From: Pegoplata infirma
Taxonomy: Eukaryota > Arthropoda > Insecta > Diptera > Anthomyiidae
Assembly (NCBI GenBank): GCA_963921195.1
Contig: OY992540.1
Location: forward strand, 170,469,923-170,533,922
Length of the DNA stretch: 64,000 nt
Direction of reading: 5' to 3'
The position numbers and the translations under genes were made by a program. This document shows positions 1-9,839 of this stretch, one piece after another. The notes under the pieces were generated by a model. The model made no database searches, was not told where the DNA came from, and saw only the letters and a program-made list of their open reading frames with translations. Every line of letters starts with the position of its first letter. Position 1 is the stretch's first letter.

Positions 1-1
1 A

Positions 2-3000
2 GGAAAAATAGATCAGAGTACTCAGACTAGCCATGAAAAACAAATTACCATAGATAACCCGAATACAGAATATTCATTAATGAAGAAAACACATAACGAT
101 AGGGAAAGTATTAGGGACAAAATTATAACAGGGAACTCAGATTTAAGGAGGACGTCATATGAAAATAGACTGGAAAATTATAATAAGGTCCGGAACCGAA
201 TATTTGGCATAGATGAAAGCGAAAAAAAATTAGAAAAAATTAAGGATACGAGAAAAAGATTTAAAGAAAAAAAGTTGCAGTTTTCTGAAGTAAAAAAGTC
301 TGTCCGAAATTGTAGCTCAGTTTATTGCAAAATAGGGAATGATCCCCGTCCTTTTGCCGAAATTTTAATAGGAGATGTTAAGGTCAAGGGTTTATTAGAT
401 TCTGGGGCATCGATTAGTTTGTTAGGTAATGGTTGTGAAGAAATTATTAATAGGTTAAATGTTACGGTCTGTCCGATGTTTACGAATGTAAAAGCAGCAG
501 GGGGAAAGAGCTATGCTATACTAGGAAAAATTGAGGTTTCCGTAAAATTTAAGGAAAAGGTCAAGAACATAAAATTTTATATTTGTCCGGATCTAATTCA
601 ACCTGCATATTTAGGTGTAGATTTTTGGCAGAAATTTGATTTAGCTCCCGAAATATTTTGCGTAAACGAAATAGACCCTGAACAATTGAGGGAAGATTTT
701 CCACTAGAATTAAACAAGGTTGAACAACACGAATTAACAGAAGAACAGGTAAAGGAGCTTAAAAGAGTAAAATCTTTATTTTTGTCATATGAGGAACACG
801 GCTTAGGGAAAACGACTATAGAAACCCATAAGATTGAGTTAATAGAGGGCGCTACCCCGGTCAAAGATCGACATTACCCTGTCTCACCCGCGGTGCAGGA
901 ATTAATTTATGCGGAAGTGGATGAGATGCTGAGATTGGGAGTAATTGAGGAGAGCCAAGGTCCCTGGAGTAGTCGATGTACTCTGGTACGAAGACCAAAC
1001 AAAAACAGACTGTGTCTTGATGCTCGTAAATTAAATGAAAGGACAATAAAAGATGCATATCCCATTCAGAATATTGAGGGAATATTGAGTAGGTTAGACG
1101 AAACACATTACATTAGTAGTGTAGATTTAAAATTTGCTTTCTGGCAAATCCCGCTAGAGGAAAAGTCCAGGTCTTACACAGCCTTTACCATTCCGGGAAG
1201 GCCGTTGTACCAGTATGTTGTTATGCCGTTTGGCTTATGCAACGCGGCACAAAGGCTGTGTAGACTAATGGACAAAGTTATCCCTCAGGAACTGAAAGTC
1301 AATGAATTTGTGTATTTAGACGACTTACTGGTGATTTCGTCGGATTTCGATAGTCATATGAAATTATTGGGGAAAGTTGCTAAGTGTCTTTATGATGCTA
1401 ACTTAACAATAGGGTTGAATAAATCTAAATTTTGTTTTAAGGAATTAAAATACTTGGGATTCATTGTCGGAGGAGGTAGTATGAGGACAGATCCGGATAA
1501 AATAGAGGCAATAAAGAAAATTCCAGTACCCAAATCAGTGAGAGAGGTAAGAAGCTTTCTAGGAACTGCTGGCTGGTACCGCCGATTCATTCGAAATTTC
1601 TCCACGATGACTGCTCCGTTATCAGACCTTATAAAAAAGGGAACAAAATTTAAAATCAACGACGCTGCAATAGAAAGTTTCGACAAACTTAAACAGGCTT
1701 TAACATCGGCACCTGTACTAGCTCATCCCGATTTCAAAAAGAGGTTTTATGTTCAGTGTGATGCGTCTGATTACGGAGTAGGAGCTGTGCTCTTTCAGAA
1801 GGATGAAGACGAAAACGAGAAGCCGATAGCATTTTTTTCACAAAAATTAAATGCCGCTCAAAGAAACTATAGCGTCACAGAGAAGGAGTGTTTGGCGGCG
1901 GTACTAGCAGTAAAACGATTTAGGCCTTATATCGAGCTAATGCCCTTCTCAGTTATCACAGATCATGCCAGCCTAAAATGGCTAATGTCTTTAAGGGACC
2001 TAAATGGCCGATTAGCCAGATGGGCATTGCAGCTCCAGACATTTGATTTTAATATAGAACATCGAAAAGGATCTGAAAACGTTGTAGCCGACACTTTGTC
2101 CAGAGCTGTAGAAGAAGTCGATTTTTCACCAGAAACGATTTTAGGTTTTGAAACCCTGGAGTTTGTTTCAGAAGAATATCTCCAATTAATAGAAACCGTT
2201 ACTAAAAACAATGAGAAATTACCGGATATAAAAGTAGAAAACGGTATGATTTTTAAAAGGAATAATCTAACGACAGAAATGCAGGACCTGGAGGAGTTTA
2301 GGTGGAAATTGTGGATTCCAAACTCACTAACTCACCAACTTATAAAGGAGGCACATGAGCCATTACAAAAAGCACATGGAGGCATAAACAAGACCTTAAA
2401 CGCCCTAAGAACGAAATATTATTGGCCAAATATGATCATTCAGGTTCGAAATTTCGTAAATAATTGCACAATATGCAAGGAGTGCAAATCATCAAACCAG
2501 CATATGATGCCGGAAATCGGAAAAGAGGTAATAACTGATAGGCCCTTCCAAAAGTTATATATTGATTTCCTGGGGAAATATCCCCGCTCAAAAAAGGGAA
2601 ATGCATATATATTTATCGTAGTAGACCATTTAACAAAGTTTGTTTTCGTGAAGGCAATGAAAGAAGCTACTACTGTAAATGTTTTAAAATTTCTGGTGGA
2701 ACAGGTTTTTCATGATTTTGGGGTGCCAGAGGTGATCCATTCCGATAATGGACAACAATTTACCTCAAAGGCATTCCAAAAAGTCATGAAAGACTACCAG
2801 ATTACCCATATGAGGACGGCAATACACTCTCCGCAATCAAATGCGGCAGAAAGAGTAAATCAGAGCGTTTTGTCAGCAATAAGGACGTATCTAGATAATG
2901 ATCATCGGGAGTGGGACTTAAACCTACCCTCAATTGAAATTGCCCTTAGAACATCAATCCATACAGCAACTGGAGTCAGTCCATTTATGGCATTGTTTGG

Positions 3001-3382
3001 ACAGAACATGTTTACCTCAGGATCTGATTATAAATTGGCGAGAAAGCTAAAGACTTTGGATGACAGTGAATTTATACTTCTGGATAATGCGGATAGAATT
3101 CGATTGATTAGGGACAGTTTAAAGGAAAATATGCACAAGGCGTATGAGAAAAGTGCTCTTAGGTACAATAAAGGAGCCAGATTGGTCCGATTTGTCCCGG
3201 GACAAGAAGTATATAGGAGAAACTTCGTACTGAGTGATTTCAAGAACAACATAAACGCCAAATTCTGCAGAAAATTTTTAAAAAGTAGAATACTAAGGGT
3301 ACTAGGCAATAATATGTATGAGTTAGAGACGTTAGCTGGAAAACCCATCGGTGTTTTTCACGCAAAGGACATAAAACAATAA
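2..3382 (+). CDS. Ty3/gypsy-type retrotransposon pol polyprotein (5' end outside window)
   Basis: This is the pol polyprotein of an LTR retrotransposon. Numbered from the ATG at 80, it has an aspartic protease motif (LLDSGAS, about residue 107), reverse transcriptase with YLDD (about 413), RNase H starting near the Asp of CDAS (about 561), an HHCC zinc finger (His about 759, ending CTICKEC), and an integrase core with Asp at about 829, Asp at about 888 and Glu at about 924, the canonical D-D-35-E spacing. The order protease-RT-RNase H-integrase defines Ty3/gypsy. The frame stays open upstream of the ATG to base 2, so 80 need not be the real start; it may be fused or frameshifted to gag upstream. 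No stop or frameshift is visible in about 1100 residues, so the copy is young. There is no envelope frame downstream. The clade (for example Osvaldo or mdg3) is not resolved by eye. Confidence 0.95.
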   Translation, partial: GKIDQSTQTSHEKQITIDNPNTEYSLMKKTHNDRESIRDKIITGNSDLRRTSYENRLENYNKVRNRIFGIDESEKKLEKIKDTRKRFKEKKLQFSEVKKSVRNCSSVYCKIGNDPRPFAEILIGDVKVKGLLDSGASISLLGNGCEEIINRLNVTVCPMFTNVKAAGGKSYAILGKIEVSVKFKEKVKNIKFYICPDLIQPAYLGVDFWQKFDLAPEIFCVNEIDPEQLREDFPLELNKVEQHELTEEQVKELKRVKSLFLSYEEHGLGKTTIETHKIELIEGATPVKDRHYPVSPAVQELIYAEVDEMLRLGVIEESQGPWSSRCTLVRRPNKNRLCLDARKLNERTIKDAYPIQNIEGILSRLDETHYISSVDLKFAFWQIPLEEKSRSYTAFTIPGRPLYQYVVMPFGLCNAAQRLCRLMDKVIPQELKVNEFVYLDDLLVISSDFDSHMKLLGKVAKCLYDANLTIGLNKSKFCFKELKYLGFIVGGGSMRTDPDKIEAIKKIPVPKSVREVRSFLGTAGWYRRFIRNFSTMTAPLSDLIKKGTKFKINDAAIESFDKLKQALTSAPVLAHPDFKKRFYVQCDASDYGVGAVLFQKDEDENEKPIAFFSQKLNAAQRNYSVTEKECLAAVLAVKRFRPYIELMPFSVITDHASLKWLMSLRDLNGRLARWALQLQTFDFNIEHRKGSENVVADTLSRAVEEVDFSPETILGFETLEFVSEEYLQLIETVTKNNEKLPDIKVENGMIFKRNNLTTEMQDLEEFRWKLWIPNSLTHQLIKEAHEPLQKAHGGINKTLNALRTKYYWPNMIIQVRNFVNNCTICKECKSSNQHMMPEIGKEVITDRPFQKLYIDFLGKYPRSKKGNAYIFIVVDHLTKFVFVKAMKEATTVNVLKFLVEQVFHDFGVPEVIHSDNGQQFTSKAFQKVMKDYQITHMRTAIHSPQSNAAERVNQSVLSAIRTYLDNDHREWDLNLPSIEIALRTSIHTATGVSPFMALFGQNMFTSGSDYKLARKLKTLDDSEFILLDNADRIRLIRDSLKENMHKAYEKSALRYNKGARLVRFVPGQEVYRRNFVLSDFKNNINAKFCRKFLKSRILRVLGNNMYELETLAGKPIGVFHAKDIKQ

Positions 3383-4222
3383 TATGGGAAACGGTGCAAT
3401 AGGGGTAACTATAGGGGGGTACGGAGAATATCCGGATAATTGCCAGTATAACATCATCGGTGCAATATTAGGATAATTGAGAGTATCTTTCTGTTTTTTG
3501 TTGTAATTCGTATTTGATTTAATATATTTCCAATTATTTATACACCCTTATTGCGTTGCATGTTAATTGTTATTTGTTCAGCTTAATCTTTGTTTTTATT
3601 ATTCCACGAGTACCTGAAAAGGCAGAATTTTACACCAAGTAACGTTAAATATTTTAATTAAGATTCAAAATACTTCCCTAAAAATAAATCGAATATTGAA
3701 TCCGATTTTCAGAACCAAAGTTTAATTTTTTTTAAGAAATAGTTGTAGAATGAAGTGCCCGGCTAACTCTTGATAATTTGCAGTGATACGTGGGTGTAGC
3801 CTACGTTGGGCGCGGCAGAATCACAGCAGGGAAATATCCGTCCAGAAAACGAGGTTATACCCACAGTATTGGCAATGAATGTCACCCATCACACTGCTGT
3901 TCCTGCTCCATGTATGGCAACCGCAGAGTTTTGTTGAGGGTGTGGATATGATCGTTAGTAAGAGGCTAGATATGATTATCGTTGGTTAGCGTGACAATAG
4001 ACTGATGCCAGTAAAAATTCAAATTATTTAAACATTTTTTAAACAGAAATTATTTTGTATTATACGTCTTGTCAAAATCGGTGAATCCCATAAATGACAT
4101 TTCTATTATTTGTCCCACTAATGTTAATAACGTATAAAAAGTGTAGCATACTTTTCTACGCTGCAATATCCACAGTAAATTCTAATTGGATTTTTTCTGT
4201 TAAAGAAAGATAATGTTATCGG
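3383..4222 (+). other. Non-coding 3' part of the LTR element
   Basis: This stretch follows the pol stop codon. A purine-rich run near 3410-3425 (ending ATAGGGGGGTACGG) could be the polypurine tract that primes plus-strand synthesis just before a 3' LTR. No LTR boundary can be proven because the 5' LTR lies outside the window. No reading frame of note. Confidence 0.4.
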
Positions 4223-4522
4223 CACAGACTAATACAGACTCGACATAAGTGACAGGTGTCAAAAAAGTATTCTTTAACCATATGGTTAATATTTTCAAAT
4301 TATTCTACGAATTAGGTTAGAAAGAGAAAAATGATATAACGCGCCATAAGAAAAATGGATGCCAGATCGGTTTTTGTTGTTTCACTCACTCCTAAGTCGT
4401 AGAAAGTGTTGTCATGTTAGCGTAAAACGGACTAAAAACCGCTGAGTTTTCTCCTAAAATCGCTTAGTTTTTCCCCATTTTTTCTTATAAAACTCTACTG
4501 TCGAGTCTGTATTTAGTCTGTG
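4223..4522. mobile_element. 300-bp MITE, family with 7-bp TSD, copy 1
   Basis: The ends are CACAGACTAATACAGACTCG and its near-perfect inverted repeat (CGAGTCTGTATTTAGTCTGTG). The flanking duplication is TTATCGG (4216-4222 and 4523-4529). The body matches the copy at 34370-34669 almost base for base and the interrupted copy at 47943-49305 in reverse. It has no coding capacity. It sits in the non-coding DNA downstream of the retrotransposon pol. The 7-bp TSD would fit the P superfamily (1360/Hoppel type); that assignment is inference. Confidence 0.85.
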
Positions 4523-4529
4523 TTATCGG

Positions 4530-7379
4530 GATGATTCTTGCTGTTACTTAACAGGGAGTTTGCGTTTTAATGTACTCGTACCATACCACTGTTAACTTTT
4601 GATGAAAATAATTTCTATAGAATAAATGGGGCGTAAAGTATTTTCACTAAATTACCTACTGAAAGTAAAAAGAAGAAAGATAAAATGTATGTAGTTTTTA
4701 TTTTTTTTTATTTGTTAGTAGATTATTTATTGTTAGATTGATGTTTGTTAGTATGTATGTATGTATGAATGGATTAGCCGGATAAATTAAATTGCCTGTT
4801 GCGGTTGTTGTAATGAATGGTTGAATGAATTTTCTTTTGGGACGTCTTCTTCGTTGATTTAATTAATTAGATATATTTTTTGTTTAAAGTAATTATTATA
4901 ATTTATTTCTTATTTATTAGTTAAAATAATTTATTTTGTTTTTCCTTTTTTTTTATTGTCGGAACGCCAGACAATTTTTATTATTTCTGTGGTGTTTGTA
5001 AATGGTAAAATGGTAATGGCGTAAATGGAAGTCTACACTGGAATTTGATTTTGCCTTGCAGAGTTGTATTTCGATAATGAGGTTGCCACTAGGGCAGCGT
5101 TGTATTATTTGGTAGTGTACGGAAGAGAATGCCCATTTCTCTTAAGGGAATTTTTTCATAATCGGTAATTTCAAATTTTACGAATATGTTCAAGGCCAGA
5201 GAATTCGTGCATAGATCCAATCATTGTAGCAAATGTAATTGTATGTAGCTAGTTTTTTTTAAGTAAGTTTTGTTGGTAAAAATGTCCAGTTAAAAAAATT
5301 ATGTACTTATTATGTTTAGCGGCTTTTGAGTTTAGAAACTGCGGTCATTTTTAAATTATCAGCGTCAGTAAAAGACAGCCAAAACACCAGTAAAATTTTC
5401 GTGACTTCAGTCAATTTAAAAGTAATAAAAGTATTTCTATTTTCATATTTTTTTTTGTGTGACAAAATTTTAAACAAGAGTGAGTTAAAAGAAAGAAAAT
5501 TTAGAAAATAAGAAAATCATGATTTAATTTGATTAAAATTTTGTTTATATAGAAAACTTGGCGGTAAAATTTATAAAGCAAAAGCGGTTAAATCCTTAGA
5601 ATTATAATTACCTTGAAACTTAATTTTTTTTAAAGAAACCGTAAGTTTTATTGTTTAAAATCTGATAAAGAAGGACATATTTTAAAGTCCATACGTGTGT
5701 ATTTCTCTTTTATAGTGTGGTCAAGTTGAACGACGTCAGAAAGGAGGCCACAAATTTCAATATTGAAGCGTTCACCAAGGTTGGCCACAGGAGTTTTTTT
5801 TATTAAAAAAATAAATAAAGGTAACCGTTTTATATTTTAAATTTTTGTGAAATCTTGTAAGAGGGCAAGTGGCATCTTCCCAAGATATTTTTTTTTACGT
5901 GGAACCCTAACTAGAAGACAAATACCAGTGGTAGCACCAATAGTCAATTTACGGCGAAAACAGGAAAGAGAGGAAAGAAGAAAAGTCTCCACTGTGGTAA
6001 AATGAGCAAAAAAATTCAGTAGGGTTTCTCACTAAACGGACTGCATTAAAAGTGGTATACAGTGAAAACTGTTATACATAATTTTTTTATTAAAAAGACC
6101 AACACTTAAAAGAATTTATTCATTGTTCAAACTTACCTTTTTCAAAATTTTAAAATTGAGTGGCGAAAATTTATAATTAAAGATAAGGAAACTCACAATA
6201 TTGGTTAGGTTAGGTATAAAGACGTTATTTATTTCTTTATTTATTTATTTTAATCTTTATTAAAATTTATTTAAATATATTTTTTTTGGGCAAAGGATCT
6301 AACTAGTTCAAATTGATTCGTGAAAGGCAGGATTTTTTTTTTTGACCTGCAATTTATTATTTCTGTAAGAGAGCTCTTTTAGGAAATTTATGCGAGTAGG
6401 AAATATATAAGCTGCAATTGGTTCGGTCCTTTCTAATTACAGTTTTTTTTTTATCTTTACGTTAATTTTTTTTTTTAAATATTTCATTAAATAGTGAATA
6501 GTTATTTTTTTTATAATCCAATGATAGTTTGGTCGTTAACCTACATAAAAACGACAATTTCGATTTTTGTGACAAAGTTAAACCTGAACCAGGACTTATT
6601 TAAAATTTGGTTGATAAACCAGTCGATTTAGAGGAAAAAGGGGAAATAAACCCATATTAGAAAAAGTCAAGATTTTTTTTTTATTATAATTTTGTTTTAT
6701 TATTAATTTCAAAAGCCACTTTAGGATAAGTTTAGTTTTATGGTAGAATTAGTTTTTGTTTATGTTTTAATTTCAATTAATAAATATGTTTTAATGTTGT
6801 TTATGTAAAAAGAAATATGTGCTGCTGATTTATTTGTTAGGGATTTTCAGGTGCGGTGGTAAAATGGACAAAACCAGGAAGTTGAGAAGGTAAAAGGAGT
6901 AAGTTGTTGGTGTTTATGAATGGGGTCATTTAAAATTTGTTTTTTTTGTGACATAGGTAGGGCATGGGCAACGTAGATGGGACTGACACCTTTTCCCATA
7001 TATGTCTACTTTTCGGGGTGGTTGTTTTATGTGATGTTTTTTTTTATTTAGAATACAGTTTTTTTTTATTGTGGAACCCTCGGTATACGTTGTGCGGGTT
7101 GGGAAAACACGCCGGAAGCTCGGGCTGGTCGAGGTGAGCACCGTATGCTTAGATGAATCAGGGATTTCGTAACAAAAAAAGAGTATGATTAACAACAATT
7201 CTCTAAAGTCTGCTGAAGATTCCTTAGTTAGGATGAAACTGATCAGTACAGATATACTATGAGATGAGTAACTTTTTTTAAAGTAATAAATTAAAAATAC
7301 TCTTTTATGACAATATCATATATAGAAATATTTTTGGGCCTCGAACTAGAATAAAACTCTAATCGAATATATATATACG
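4530..7379. other. AT-rich non-coding DNA downstream of pol; possible 3' LTR
   Basis: Long T- and A-runs with no supported gene. The LTR of the upstream retrotransposon may extend into this stretch. Two short stretches share the start GTGGAACCCT (about 5900 and 7070), but I could not show that they are repeats of one unit. Otherwise I see nothing specific. Confidence 0.4.
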
Positions 7380-7381
7380 TA

Positions 7382-8627
7382 CACGCAAAAAAATATTTTA
7401 CCAAGCGCTTGGGAGGAATCACATTAAACAAGATTTTTGCGTATATTATGCGAGAACTAATAATATTTTACCAAGCGCTTGCATACACGCAAAAAATAAA
7501 AAGCGTGAATTTAAACAAAACTAGGGTATAAAATACCTAAGGAAAGTGTGTACCAGACCACTACCTAAGTTAAAAGCATAAAATACTCAATTCCCTTAGG
7601 AAAACGTTTATGAAAAAAAACAAGGAATATATAAGCAAAAAACCTTAGGTAATATTGCCGTTTACGGAAACGGAAAATAAGCAAAAAATACAAACAAATT
7701 ACCCAAATGATTTAATTCAAATAACCATTTATAAATGATTACTTTTGACTAAAAAAGTGCTTATAATTTTTTTGGTTTTTCTATAAAAAAAACGCCTTTA
7801 TATTTTTAATTAACTTTATATATTTAAGTTATAAAATATATTACATATTATTTTAAAATTATAAAATAAAAAAACCATTTACATATATATTATATTTTTT
7901 TTTATAAAATTACAACTTACGAATTATTCATTGAATAGTTCATGGCTTCCTTCTTGTCCCAAAAAAACCCTTGTTGTAAAGGCGTCCAATTATCATTTTT
8001 AGGGTTATAGCAAATTTGTTTTGCTCGACAAAATTTGTATCACAATTTTTATGTTTTTTTTTAATTTTAGTTATTTTTCTTTTATTACATTTTAAATTTT
8101 CTTTCCAGAATACATTATATTTTGTATGTTTCTGGTTCACCGTTCGTTTTTGCGTGTATGTTTATGTTTGTACTTCTACCATTTTATAATTAATGGCGTC
8201 TTCACATATTTTGAGACTTTTCACATTGTTTTTGTGAAAAATTTCTAAGTTTATTGGTAATATAGTGCTGCTTGACAATAGACAAAAAGTGAAAAGCTTT
8301 AGATTTTTTACCTAAGGTTTGCATTATGTAATTTACACATTATCTAGATAAATTTTAACAAGCCGCGTGTGTATTCATTAAACTCCATATAAAAAAAAAG
8401 TTACCAAGTTCGATTGGATATTTTTACACACGTCTTTTTTTTGTGTGTAATTATACCTAACTTTGCAAACGTTTCAAGAAATTTCCCATGAGCTTGCATA
8501 GTTTTACTAACTTTAAGATAAAACAAGCAAACGCTTGGTAAAATGTTATAAGTTTTTGCATAATATACGAAAAAATATTCTTTAACGTGATTCCTCCCAA
8601 GCGCTTGGCAAAATATTTTTTTGCGTG
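7382..8627. mobile_element. 1.25-kb TIR element, CACGCAAAA-type ends, TA target
   Basis: Both ends carry a long inverted repeat: CACGCAAAAAAATATTTTAC continuing through CAAGCGCTTGGGAGGAATCAC, mirrored at 8587-8627. TA flanks both sides (7380-7381, 8628-8629). The interior is AT-rich and non-coding. A fragment of the same end lies at about 46313-46360. A TA target suggests a Tc1/mariner-like mobiliser; the superfamily is inferred from target site only. Confidence 0.8.
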
Positions 8628-8887
8628 TATACACTCAACCAAAAATCATTGTATTCCCAAAGAAAATCGCTGTAAATTCAACAGAAATCATTGTTGATTT
8701 TGACCCTACACCCAAAAAATTACGTAGTGGCATAGTTAACAAAATCCATAGTTAATTTTAAGAAATTTTAAATTAACTATTGATAATCAATAACAACTAT
8801 GGTTTCAGTTATTTAATATTATTTAAATTTTTTTTTGACAATAATTTGAAAATCAATAAAAAAATAAACATCAAAATTAAATTGTTT

Positions 8888-9550
8888 TTATACCCTCCAC
8901 TTAGTGATAGAGGGTATATATAAGTTTGTCATTCCGTTTGTAACTCATCGAAATATCGGTCCGGGACCCCATAAAGTATATATATTCATGATGCCCGATC
9001 GATTTTAAGACATTCTAGCGATGTCCGTCTGTCCGTCTGTCCGTCTGTCCGTCTGTCCGTCTGTCCGTCTGTCCGTCTGTCCGTCTGTCTGTTGAAAATG
9101 CTCTCGCGGACAAAATATTGCACAGAGATGACTGAAACTTAACATATATATTGGAAGTTCTCCCGAGAAGTTTGGTATTGCATTTGAGCGATATCGGTTC
9201 AGCGGTTCAAAAGTTATGAACGAAAATGTAAGCACACCTCAAAAATTTCAGTACATTCAACATAACCTAAAAATACAAAATGCTTTAATTCGGCTTCTGG
9301 TTGACATATGTGAACATAATTGGACACCAAATGGTATTTAAACAAGTACGAACATATTTTTTGACAAAAAAAAAAAAATCGCGGATTTTTTTTTTACCAA
9401 AATTTTTTTTCGCGGAAATTTTTTTCAATTTTTTTTTTTTTTTTCAAAAGTAATTTCCGTTTAAATAAAGTTGTTTGCAATAATCTTTTTGAAATTGTGG
9501 AGGGTATCACTACATTCGGCAAGGCCGAATTTAACTTTTTTACTTGTTTT
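8888..9550 (+). mobile_element. DINE-1/mini-me-like element
   Basis: It starts TATACCCTCCAC and has the typical head (TATATATAAG then a GATCGATTTTAAGAC block), a (GTCY)n tract at about 9020-9098, and a tail TTGTGGAGGGTATC...TTTACTTGTTTT. DINE-1/mini-me repeats of Diptera are known for exactly the (TA)n plus (GTCY)n pair and are regarded as non-autonomous Helentrons. Other copies lie at 42490, 48017 (reverse), 57024 and 32387 (reverse). Confidence 0.8.
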
Positions 9551-9839
9551 TTTTAATAATGTTTGAAATAACAAAAGTTAAGCTGAATATTAACGATTTG
9601 AAATAAATTTGGGGAAAAAAGGTATTGTTTAACTAAATATGTAAAAAGTAGTGAATTATTGAAATTGTTTTTTTCAGATTACGAGAAGACAAGAAAGATG
9701 TCGTCAATATTTAAAGAAGCTTTATGGAATCATCAAGATTAATATTTAATAAAGAAGCCATTAAGATCTTTGATGTCACGAAATCGAAGTTTTTTAGAAT
9801 TAAAAATCGCATTAAGTATTTCCATTAAAAAGTCTCACA

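Noticed and set aside
3028..3348. Minus-strand frames within pol
   Set aside because: Shadows of the pol coding frame with no recognisable domain.
3783..3825. Antisense sequence CGCGCCCAACGTAGGC, resembling a tRNA-Lys primer-binding site
   Set aside because: Wrong strand relative to the pol gene and no LTR end next to it.
4740..4800. TATGTATGTATG simple repeat
   Set aside because: Too short and common to carry meaning.
9005..9235. Frames with QTDRRTDGQTD repeats (also near 42608 and 57042)
   Set aside because: Translation of the (GTCY)n tract of DINE-1/mini-me elements.
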